In this document: positions 57,238 to 64,000 of the stretch, piece by piece
Numbering within the stretch: the first letter of the stretch is position 1
Layout of the letters: each line of letters begins with the position of its first letter
Origin: Zobellia galactanivorans
GTDB lineage: Bacteria; Bacteroidota; Bacteroidia; Flavobacteriales; Flavobacteriaceae
Assembly: GCF_000973105.1 (NCBI RefSeq)
Contig: NC_015844.1
Span: forward strand, 5,390,501-5,454,500
Direction: 5' to 3'
Length of the DNA stretch: 64,000 nt
Made by a program: the position numbers and the translations under genes
Notes under the pieces: model-generated
What the model was told of the DNA's origin: nothing
Seen by the model: the letters and a program-made list of their open reading frames with translations, nothing else
The model's database searches: none

Positions 57238-57328
57238 AAAATAACCCTAACTTAAACCTATTGACAAGGACTTTGTTCTAGAAATTTTACATTTTTGAGA
57301 CGCTTAACTTTTGTAACCCTATTTTCCT

Positions 57329-58126
57329 ATGGCATTTGATACCAATTTTTTAAGTACAAACATACAAGTTCCGCGATTGAATCGGTTGAGCGATGCCTTT
57401 CAACTGAACGGTAGCGAAATCATCGACTACACCCACTTCTCCCTATCGCTAAGTAGTCGCACCCAATTCGCCATTTGGGTCGCATGGAATATCGACGGAA
57501 GCAACCTCAAACGTATCGCCCGAAAGGGAGCGGGATTTTTTGAAGATTCGAGAATTCCTTCAGAATCGCAGGCCGGCAACCGCCTGTACAAGAACAACCC
57601 TTTAGATCGAGGCCATATTGCCAGAAGGGTCGATTTGGTATGGGGTAACCATGAGGAAGCCAAAAAAGCCAATTCCGATTCGTTTGTCTTTACCAATATT
57701 GCTCCCCAGATGGATGACTTTAACCAAAGTGGAAAAGGAGGCGTTTGGGGCGAACTGGAAAACGCTTTATACGACCAAACGGAAATGGACCGATCACGTG
57801 TCAGTATTATCGGCGGTTGTATCTTTCATGAAGACGACCGAGAATATAGGGGCTACAAAATTCCAACCGAGTTTTACAAGACCATTCTTTATGAAGAAAA
57901 CGGCCAACTAAAGACCAAATCGTTTATACTGACCCAAGATTTGACCCGCTTATCCTTTCTCGATCTAGAAGCATTTAAAACCTACGAAGTCGCTCCTTCG
58001 GAAATAGAGGCCAAATGCAACTTTACCTTCGACGAAGCCATTCACCAAGCCAGTGTATTCGACGTAAACTCCTTTGCCCAAACCGAGCGCCAACCTTTGT
58101 ACCGCCCGTCCGATATTAATTGGTAA
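57329..58126 (+). CDS. DNA/RNA non-specific endonuclease (NUC family)
   Basis: This 265-residue protein has the beta-beta-alpha-metal active site LDRGHIARRVD near residue 92, with the His general base, and FTNIAPQMDDFNQ near 131 supplying the metal-binding Asn. It cuts DNA and RNA without sequence preference. Most relatives are secreted, yet no signal peptide or lipobox is visible at the N-terminus (MAFDTNFLSTNIQVPRLN), which is odd. A cytoplasmic nuclease would need an inhibitor; none is adjacent. Confidence 0.88.
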   Translation: MAFDTNFLSTNIQVPRLNRLSDAFQLNGSEIIDYTHFSLSLSSRTQFAIWVAWNIDGSNLKRIARKGAGFFEDSRIPSESQAGNRLYKNNPLDRGHIARRVDLVWGNHEEAKKANSDSFVFTNIAPQMDDFNQSGKGGVWGELENALYDQTEMDRSRVSIIGGCIFHEDDREYRGYKIPTEFYKTILYEENGQLKTKSFILTQDLTRLSFLDLEAFKTYEVAPSEIEAKCNFTFDEAIHQASVFDVNSFAQTERQPLYRPSDINW

Positions 58127-58131
58127 TCCCA

Positions 58132-58167
58132 CAAAAAAACGCCCGCTGTACACAACAGTGGGCGTTT
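58132..58167. terminator. bidirectional terminator between nuclease and DUF1080 genes
   Basis: A stem CGCCCGCTGT / ACAGTGGGCG with one G-T pair lies between two convergent genes. On the minus strand it is followed by seven T, so it ends the DUF1080 transcript. On the plus strand the tail is GTTTGT and weaker. Confidence 0.75.
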
Positions 58168-58187
58168 GTAAAAATACATGACCAAGC

Positions 58188-59129
58188 TTACTTCTCTACC
58201 CTTGGAGTAACTTCAAATTTTCGAAACATAATTGGGCCATGATCCCCTTGAATCAAAAACGGACCGGGCTCGCCTTCATTACTATCTAAGGCCCCACCGG
58301 TAATACCTGGTATATTTTGATCGTTGATTATGGTTTTTCCATTGGCGACTATGGTTACACGACGCCCGATCAAGGTTATATCGTAGGTTTGCCATTCGCT
58401 CGCATCGTTGGCCGCCATTTCGTTCGGTGTTAAAAAGCCATAAATTCCCCCAAACAATACATTTGACGGATCAGAACCTTTATCATCGGTAATCTGAACT
58501 TCGTAACGACCTCTTAAATACACCCCACTATTGCTTCCGGGCGGAACCTTAAACTCCACATGCAGTTTAAAGTCCTTGAACTTTTCATTGGACACCAAGT
58601 TCGCTCCCGATTTCGGACTTCTCAGCACCCCATTTTCAACTACCCATTGGTTTTCTCCCATGGCCGTCCAACCGCTTAAATCCTTTCCATTGAAAAGGTC
58701 TTTTGATTTTCCCCATTTCGCTTTCTCAACATACTCCAATTTTGGGGCCCTGACCGCAGACCAACTATAAGGTTTTCCATCAGTATAAATCATCGTTCCC
58801 TTAAGTTCTTCTCCTTGCAGCCTTCCTGTGAACACCATATCGGTTCCTTCCGGCTCCCACTGTTTCGGTATGGTAAAATTGAAAATATCATTTTTGACCT
58901 TAACCTCGGCAATAGGCCTTGCACTACCGAAGGCATAGACAAAACTACCGACCAAGGTATTCGTACCCGAATGCCTTATCTCTAACCAAGAAGGCAATTG
59001 CTTACCGTCTTTTTCTATAACCATATCCCATTTGCCCTCTAACGATTTTGCCTCTTGGGCATTACCTATTGTAATCGCCGATAACAACAAGCCTAGCGTT
59101 GCCCCAAATAATTTCAATCCCATTTTCAT
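58188..59129 (-). CDS. secreted DUF1080 (3-keto-disaccharide hydrolase-like) protein
   Basis: The 313-residue protein has a signal peptide (LKLFGATLGLLLSAITIGNAQ, cut near 25) and a lipocalin-like N-terminal part (30-130) followed by the DUF1080 concanavalin-type fold (DLFNGKDLSGWTAMG, SNSGVYLRGRYEVQI, TYDITLIGRRVTIVANGKTI, GPIMFRKFEV). Family members cleave 3-keto-glycosides. It is divergent from a Tat-exported Gfo/Idh/MocA gene with a 164-bp gap, and such enzymes make 3-keto-sugars. The pair may act in sequence. The native glycoside is not known. Confidence 0.85.
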   Translation of the reverse strand: MKMGLKLFGATLGLLLSAITIGNAQEAKSLEGKWDMVIEKDGKQLPSWLEIRHSGTNTLVGSFVYAFGSARPIAEVKVKNDIFNFTIPKQWEPEGTDMVFTGRLQGEELKGTMIYTDGKPYSWSAVRAPKLEYVEKAKWGKSKDLFNGKDLSGWTAMGENQWVVENGVLRSPKSGANLVSNEKFKDFKLHVEFKVPPGSNSGVYLRGRYEVQITDDKGSDPSNVLFGGIYGFLTPNEMAANDASEWQTYDITLIGRRVTIVANGKTIINDQNIPGITGGALDSNEGEPGPFLIQGDHGPIMFRKFEVTPRVEK

Positions 59130-59293
59130 ATTATTAATTTTTTAAAGCGATAAATATAGAAAATACCTAACATTTAGTTCATGATTTATTTAGCGAATCA
59201 TAATACTATATCGATACCAACTTTTAATTGCTGTCATTAAAATTTAATTAACTTTAGAGACCATTCACAAATTCAACTAAAAAGTAAAAACCA

Positions 59294-60760
59294 ATGGCTC
59301 ACAAAAAAAACAACCCACCAACCAACTCAAGAAGGTCTTTTCTAAAAAAGGGAGCCATAGCTTCTTCTATCTTTATTGTACCCAGACACGTTCTGGGCGG
59401 CCCGGGCTACCTAGCCCCCAGTGACCGCTTAAACCTAGCTGCCATTGGTGCGGGTGGCAAAGGCTCTAGTGATATCTTTAACGCTTCGGTAAATGGCCGG
59501 GAAAAAGTAACGGCCCTATGTGATGTAGATTTCGCGGGCTCTGCCAAAAAATCCGTAGAGAATTTTCCCAAGGCAAAATTGTATGCCGATTACCGTGAAA
59601 TGCTAGATAAGGAAAAAGGCATCGATGCCGTTACCATTTCCACTCCCGACCACGTTCATGGCCCTGCCGCTGCCTATGCTATGGAAAGGGGCATACACGT
59701 CTATGTACAGAAACCCATGACACACAATATTCGTGAGGCACGTGTACTCACACAGATGGCCCGAGACCATAAAATTGTGAGCCAAATGGGAAACCAGGGC
59801 GGCTCCAACCCACTTTTGGGGATGGTTCAAAAATGGATCGATGACGACGCCATTGGCGCCGTTTCCAAAGTTCAGGTATGGACCAACCGCCCCGTATGGC
59901 CACAAGGAAGCGCCATGCAGGCCCCAAACCCCAATCTAAAGCCTGACAGCTTAGATTGGAACCTTTGGCTCGGACCCGCACCCGAAAGGCCCTATACCCC
60001 CAACTTACACCCATTTAGCTGGAGGGGCTGGTGGGATTACGGTACGGGAGCCCTTGGCGATGTAGGGTGTCACCTGATCGATATTCCTTTTCGTACCCTA
60101 GGCTTAAAATATCCCACAGATGCCGAATGCAGTGTAGGTTCGGTCTATTCACAAATGTGGGACGCGGATTACCACCCTGAAGGCTGCCCCGCCTCCTCAT
60201 TTATAACCCTTCACTTTGGCGCCACCGAAAAAACAAAGAAACCGATTGAAATGACATGGAGCGATGGGGGCATTAGACCTTCGCATCCCGATATTATCCC
60301 GGCCAACAACGACATTGGAGGCCCCGGAAGCTATAATGGTGTACTCATCATTGGTGAAAAAGGAATTATTTCCACCAACATCAACGATAGTAGTCCCCTC
60401 ACCCCGAAACTATACCTGAACGACGGCACGACCGAATTCGGTCCTGAAACCGAGCCAAACGAAGAACCTGAATACGGTCACCAACGAAAATGGGTCGATG
60501 CGTGTAAAGCAGGCTTCAACAGCGATGAACACAAGGCCCTGACCTCTTCGTTCGATTATGCGGGCCCAATGACGGAAACCGTTCTTATGGGCAATTTGGC
60601 CATTCGCAGTTATTTGTTGAGGAAAGAGGACAGTAAGGGTAATATGGATTTCTTCGCCCGAAAGAAGTTGTTATGGGACGGCGAGAACATGCGGATCACC
60701 AATTTGGAAGAAGCCAACCAATTTGTTGGTAGAACCTACCGTGACGGCTGGAAGGTTTAA
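59294..60760 (+). CDS. Tat-exported Gfo/Idh/MocA-family oxidoreductase
   Basis: The 488-residue protein has a twin-arginine signal (NSRRSFLKKGAIASSIF, residues 12-28) and then IVPRHVLGG. The NAD-binding fold is NLAAIGAGGKGSSDIF near 55. In the family motif the usual EKP is QKP (HVYVQKPMTH), an uncommon change at a position that often holds a Glu. GTGALGDVGCHLIDIPFRTLGL follows. It probably oxidises or eliminates sugars in the periplasm with a tightly bound cofactor. It opens divergently from the DUF1080 gene. It is clearly related to the gene at 25704, although longer. Confidence 0.87.
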   Translation: MAHKKNNPPTNSRRSFLKKGAIASSIFIVPRHVLGGPGYLAPSDRLNLAAIGAGGKGSSDIFNASVNGREKVTALCDVDFAGSAKKSVENFPKAKLYADYREMLDKEKGIDAVTISTPDHVHGPAAAYAMERGIHVYVQKPMTHNIREARVLTQMARDHKIVSQMGNQGGSNPLLGMVQKWIDDDAIGAVSKVQVWTNRPVWPQGSAMQAPNPNLKPDSLDWNLWLGPAPERPYTPNLHPFSWRGWWDYGTGALGDVGCHLIDIPFRTLGLKYPTDAECSVGSVYSQMWDADYHPEGCPASSFITLHFGATEKTKKPIEMTWSDGGIRPSHPDIIPANNDIGGPGSYNGVLIIGEKGIISTNINDSSPLTPKLYLNDGTTEFGPETEPNEEPEYGHQRKWVDACKAGFNSDEHKALTSSFDYAGPMTETVLMGNLAIRSYLLRKEDSKGNMDFFARKKLLWDGENMRITNLEEANQFVGRTYRDGWKV

Positions 60761-60782
60761 TCATAACCAATTCAAAAACGAA

Positions 60783-60814
60783 AAAAGACGGGTTTTGCAA
60801 TCCGTCTTTTTTTT
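60783..60814. terminator. bidirectional terminator
   Basis: The stem AAAAGACGG / CCGTCTTTT is flanked by A and T runs on the two sides, so it works for both converging genes (Gfo/Idh on the plus strand, NTF2-like on the minus strand). Confidence 0.88.
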
Positions 60815-60822
60815 AATTCTAG

Positions 60823-61281
60823 CTATTCACATCCCTCTTTTCGTCGGGTATCAATAACATAAACGATTTGCCACCCCTTCTCGGCATCTTTCACCAACTG
60901 AAAGGAGTTTACCCCGCAATGGTGAAACACCCCGTCTAAATTAAAGGTATAAGGTGTCCAGGCATGGGCCATCGGGCCATCTATCTGAATGGAATACGTG
61001 TTGATGACCTCTTCAAATTTTGTAGTTTCCGGAATTGCCACAATAGATTTCAAGAAATCGGAAGAAGCTTGTGTCTTTACTAAGGGATTCCCCATTTCAT
61101 CCTTGGCAATGGTTTGCATGACCACATTACCGGCTATCGTTTTTTTTATTTGAACCGAATCTTGACGGTGAAACCCTTCAAAAAAAGCGTCAATCGTATT
61201 TTTAACGGCCATTTCTTCATTTTCCTGGGCATATCCCCCAAAGGTAAGGAGGCAAAAAAGCAGTATGAGTAGTTTTTTCAT
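60823..61281 (-). CDS. secreted NTF2/SnoaL-like protein
   Basis: This 152-residue protein uses the ATG at 61281, which gives a clean signal peptide (KKLLILLFCLLTFGGYAQ, cut near 19); a TTG at 61299 is rejected. The mature part (VKNTIDAFFEGFHRQDSVQI, MAHAWTPYTFNLDGVFHHC, FQLVKDAEKGWQIVYVIDTR) has the SnoaL-like nuclear-transport-factor pattern. The function is unknown. It shares only the fold with the protein at 49999. Confidence 0.8.
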   Translation of the reverse strand: MKKLLILLFCLLTFGGYAQENEEMAVKNTIDAFFEGFHRQDSVQIKKTIAGNVVMQTIAKDEMGNPLVKTQASSDFLKSIVAIPETTKFEEVINTYSIQIDGPMAHAWTPYTFNLDGVFHHCGVNSFQLVKDAEKGWQIVYVIDTRRKEGCE

Positions 61282-61431
61282 TGGTATCAATTTTACCAAA
61301 TTTAATAAATATTCGCTTTAGCGCGAGTACTTTACCCCCGTTATGGATTGAACGACCGATAAGCAAAGGAGCCTACATATCTCGGAAACCCAACATTTTC
61401 CTTACATTTATCCCACCAAAACAAAATACAT

Positions 61432-62250
61432 ATGTCAACGGCAAAAAAAGAATACAAAAGAGTAACGGTCAAGTCTCTTGTAGACATGAAAAAACACAAC
61501 GAAAAAATATCAATGCTTACCGCATATGATTATTCTATGGCCAAGATTGTAGATTCTGCCAATGTTGATGTTATTCTGGTAGGGGATTCCGCCAGTAATG
61601 TAATGGCCGGCCATGAAACCACCCTACCCATAACCCTTGACCAAATGATCTATCATGCCACCTCGGTTATACGTGCCGTGGAAAGGGCATTGGTCGTGGT
61701 AGACATTCCTTTCGGAAGCTATCAAAGTGACCCGAAGGAAGCCCTTCGTTCGGCCATCCGTATTATGAAGGAAAGCGGGGCACATGCCGTAAAACTCGAA
61801 GGAGGTATCGAAATCAAGGAATCGGTAAAAAAAATATTGAAAGCCGGTATCCCGGTAATGGGACACTTAGGACTCACCCCACAATCTATCTATAAATTCG
61901 GAACCTATACCGTTCGTGCCAAGGAAGAGGAAGAGGCCGAAAAATTGATGGAAGATGCCAAACTTCTTGAAAAACTTGGGTGTTTTTCCATCGTGCTCGA
62001 AAAGATTCCGGCCGCCTTGACCAAAAAAGTTTCGGAGAGTATTTCAATCCCCACTATCGGTATCGGTGGGGGAAAGCACGCTGATGGACAAGTTTTGGTC
62101 ATTCATGACCTATTAGGAATGACCCATGAATTCAACCCTAGGTTCTTACGTCGATACATGAACCTTTATGAAGAAATGGGCAGTGCCATTTCTCAATACG
62201 TACAGGACGTAAAAAATAGGGATTTCCCGAACGACGAAGAGCAGTATTAA
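61432..62250 (+). CDS. panB: 3-methyl-2-oxobutanoate hydroxymethyltransferase
   Basis: The 272-residue protein has all PanB motifs: [20 protein letters not shown] (residues 26-45), [20 protein letters not shown] with the metal-binding Asp, [24 protein letters not shown] and [20 protein letters not shown]. It transfers a hydroxymethyl group from methylene-tetrahydrofolate to ketoisovalerate in pantothenate synthesis. The N-terminus is a little longer than in E. coli. The pseudouridine synthase gene follows after 56 bp. Confidence 0.97.
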   Translation: MSTAKKEYKRVTVKSLVDMKKHNEKISMLTAYDYSMAKIVDSANVDVILVGDSASNVMAGHETTLPITLDQMIYHATSVIRAVERALVVVDIPFGSYQSDPKEALRSAIRIMKESGAHAVKLEGGIEIKESVKKILKAGIPVMGHLGLTPQSIYKFGTYTVRAKEEEEAEKLMEDAKLLEKLGCFSIVLEKIPAALTKKVSESISIPTIGIGGGKHADGQVLVIHDLLGMTHEFNPRFLRRYMNLYEEMGSAISQYVQDVKNRDFPNDEEQY

Positions 62251-62306
62251 TAACTATCCGACATCCGTCTCCATACCGGTTTGTCCTAATCTAATTTATA
62301 GCTCTA

Positions 62307-63005
62307 GTGGCCCGTAAACTCCTTTCCGACCCAAACAACCTCTTGGTATTGTTTGAAGACAACCATATCGTTGCCATCAACAAAAGACCGGGCGATATTG
62401 TTCAGGGCGATAAAACGGGAGACATGCCCTTAAGCGAGGTCGTTAAACTGTACATCAAGGAAAAATACGACAAACCCGGCAACGTCTATCTAGGCGTAGC
62501 CCACAGGCTCGACCGCCCGACATCCGGTATAGTGGTTTTTGCAAAAACTTCAAAGGCCCTGCCCCGCCTCAATAAACTTTTTGCCGAAAAAGCGGCGAAA
62601 AAGACCTATTGGGCCATCGTCAAAAATAAACCTAAAAAAAACGAGGACACCCTTACCCATTATCTCAAACGCAACAATAAACAGAATAAGTCGTACGCCC
62701 ATATCAAAGAAGTTCCGGATAGCAAAAAAGCCATTTTAGACTATAGGGTGATAAAAAAGCTAGACCGCTACTACCTTCTTGAAATCGACTTACACACAGG
62801 CCGCCACCATCAAATCAGGGCGCAGTTGGCCGCCATTGGCTGCCCCATAAAAGGAGACCTAAAGTACGGCTTTGACCGGAGCAATCCCGACGCAAGCATA
62901 CACCTGCACGCACGACGACTCTCCTTTATCCATCCGGTGAGAAAAGAACCTGTAGAAATCGTGGCCAAACCACCTGAAGACCCGATTTGGAACGCTTGTT
63001 GTTAG
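62307..63005 (+). CDS. RluA-family RNA pseudouridine synthase
   Basis: The 232-residue protein has the catalytic motif HRLDRPTSGIVVFAKT near residue 66, with the essential Asp, and LHTGRHHQIRAQLA near 162. The S4 domain is absent, as in short RluA-like members. It isomerises uridine in rRNA or tRNA; the target site cannot be read. The start is a GTG at 62307: a stop lies in frame 15 bp upstream and no suitable ATG exists, so a rare start is forced. Confidence 0.92.
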   Translation: MARKLLSDPNNLLVLFEDNHIVAINKRPGDIVQGDKTGDMPLSEVVKLYIKEKYDKPGNVYLGVAHRLDRPTSGIVVFAKTSKALPRLNKLFAEKAAKKTYWAIVKNKPKKNEDTLTHYLKRNNKQNKSYAHIKEVPDSKKAILDYRVIKKLDRYYLLEIDLHTGRHHQIRAQLAAIGCPIKGDLKYGFDRSNPDASIHLHARRLSFIHPVRKEPVEIVAKPPEDPIWNACC

Positions 63006-63038
63006 AAACAGTATATTTAACTGTATAAACACAAGACC

Positions 63039-63584
63039 ATGATCAAAAGAACATTATTTATTTGCAGTCTTGTACTGCTCGCATCTTGCAGCACCTACAA
63101 TTCAATCGACAGTTTTTACAACGCCCATAAAGAAGACGACCATGTTACCGCCGTGCGGGTACCCCGGTTTATGCTTTCGCTTATTGGTGGCATTTCTCCC
63201 GAAATGAAATCGCTTATAGGTACTACGAAAGATTTGCGCTATATGTCATTTCCCAGTACGACCGCGGCCAAAACAGAATTCTTGAACAAACAGATGAACG
63301 GTATTACCGACAATTCTTTTATCGAAGTCTATCGCAAAAACGATGAACTCAAACGAAACGTGGTGAGCATACGCGAGAAAAGAAATGCCGTAAAGGAAAT
63401 ATTGATTTATAACAACAATAACCAAAACGCATCCTTTCTCTATTTCAATGGGGATTTCGACCCTGTAAAAGTACGTCAAATGGCCCAAAACGAAGAGTTC
63501 CAAAAACTGGGGAACGGACTCATCAACCAATATCAAGAAGGTAATTTGCCTCAGGGAATCAACCAACAGGAAGAAAAGAAATAA
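63039..63584 (+). CDS. DUF4252 lipoprotein
   Basis: This 181-residue protein has a lipobox (LLASC, Cys17). The body, VTAVRVPRFMLSLIGGISPE, IRYMSFPS-like LRYMSFPS, and ILIYNNNNQNASFLYFNGDFD, fits the DUF4252 family found in Bacteroidetes. It is probably attached to the inner face of the outer membrane. No function is known. It lies 33 bp after the pseudouridine synthase gene and may share its transcript. Confidence 0.8.
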   Translation: MIKRTLFICSLVLLASCSTYNSIDSFYNAHKEDDHVTAVRVPRFMLSLIGGISPEMKSLIGTTKDLRYMSFPSTTAAKTEFLNKQMNGITDNSFIEVYRKNDELKRNVVSIREKRNAVKEILIYNNNNQNASFLYFNGDFDPVKVRQMAQNEEFQKLGNGLINQYQEGNLPQGINQQEEKK

Positions 63585-63703
63585 AGACTCCGCTACCGAT
63601 CTTTAAAAGAAAAAAGAGACAATGCCTCTAAGTACGCATGGCTTCCCCTCACAGGCAAAGGAAACGGAGAACCCCATACGTACCTAGTGGCAATTGTATA
63701 AGC

Positions 63704-64000
63704 TTAGAGACACATCATATATGCGGTAAGTGCCTTCTTCTCTTCCTTACTCAATTCTAGTTCTAGAACCAGATTAAAAAACTCTACCGTATCGTCCAAG
63801 GTCGGAAGACGGTCGTCGTGCAAATATGGGGGCGAATCCTTTATACCCCTTAAGGCAAATGTTTTGATCGGACCTTCAGGTCTTCCCTTGTAAAAACGTT
63901 CTACCTTTAAATCGTGTAAATAATCATCCACAAAGGCCGGACCACTATGGCAGCTTACACATTTAGCCTTTCCATGAAACAATTTTTCGCCCAAAAGTTC
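63704..64000 (-). CDS. di-haem cytochrome c peroxidase-like protein, 5' end outside window
   Basis: The minus-strand frame is open to the window edge; only the last 98 residues are seen. They contain one haem c motif (CVSCH), the distal segment FALRGIKDSPPYLHDDRLPTL, which matches the C-terminal haem domain of bacterial CCP/MauG proteins, and a normal C-terminus. The full protein would be periplasmic and reduce hydrogen peroxide or act on a similar substrate. The N-terminal domain, signal peptide and start lie beyond 64000. Confidence 0.82.
   Translation of the reverse strand, partial: ELLGEKLFHGKAKCVSCHSGPAFVDDYLHDLKVERFYKGRPEGPIKTFALRGIKDSPPYLHDDRLPTLDDTVEFFNLVLELELSKEEKKALTAYMMCL

Noticed and set aside
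63631-63680. Imperfect hairpin between DUF4252 and peroxidase genes
   Set aside because: GTACGCATGG / CCATACGTAC has mismatches, a long loop and no T run, so a terminator is not supported.

Overview
The window looks like the chromosome of a marine, algal-polysaccharide-degrading flavobacterium of the Zobellia/Formosa type. This rests on a SusC/SusD pair, a hybrid two-component regulator, three S1 sulfatases, lipoprotein signals, A-rich leaders without Shine-Dalgarno sites, one TTG-N19-TAnnTTTG promoter, and a P450/ferredoxin/reductase/alcohol dehydrogenase operon of the kind known from 6-O-methyl-D-galactose (porphyran) use in Zobellia and Formosa. The genus is inferred from gene content only.

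Region 1 (1-6157, minus strand): a P450 demethylase operon (P450, 2Fe-2S ferredoxin, ferredoxin reductase, Zn alcohol dehydrogenase, esterase, then a sulfatase cut by the window edge). An AraC-type regulator is divergent at 6343. Region 2 (7355-16715, plus strand): a GH29 lipoprotein, a terminator, then a seven-gene operon: LgoD-like L-galactonate 5-dehydrogenase, UxaA, UxaB, aldonolactonase, L-fucose/L-galactose dehydrogenase, FucP-type transporter and a RhaM-type mutarotase. Read together this is a complete route from L-galactose to 2-keto-3-deoxygluconate (KDG). kdgK and kdgA at 47.2-48.9 kb finish it to pyruvate and glyceraldehyde-3-phosphate. Porphyran is built of D-galactose, 6-O-methyl-D-galactose and L-galactose-6-sulfate, so regions 1 and 2 would handle both unusual monomers. 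GH29 would be the exo-alpha-L-galactosidase and a neighbouring S1 enzyme the L-galactose-6-sulfatase. This is the main hypothesis of the annotation.

Region 3 (16814-44719, minus strand except one AraC gene at 24837): a large polysaccharide utilisation locus. In the direction of transcription it holds susC, susD, a terminator-like hairpin, two tandem 1.1-kresidue FG-GAP/UnbV lipoproteins, a hybrid two-component sensor, a sulfatase translationally coupled to a Tat-exported Gfo/Idh/MocA oxidoreductase, and then a DUF1549/DUF1553 cytochrome-like lipoprotein, a Tat-exported DUF1501 protein, a Tat-exported NHL propeller and another sulfatase. Its glycan substrate cannot be read from the sequence.

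Region 4 (45083-48905): an SDR-type D-mannonate oxidoreductase and uxuA on the plus strand converge on kdgK-kdgA on the minus strand. KDG is the common hub of both branches.

Region 5 (49195-64000): mostly housekeeping: Bax inhibitor-1-like membrane protein, DnaK, L-serine ammonia-lyase, Crp-family regulator, SugE-like transporter, DUF3050, non-specific nuclease, PanB, RluA-family synthase, DUF4252 lipoprotein and a truncated di-haem peroxidase. It also holds a divergent DUF1080 / secreted Gfo/Idh/MocA pair that may form a 3-keto-glycoside cleavage module. I saw no rRNA, tRNA, CRISPR array, insertion sequence or phage gene.
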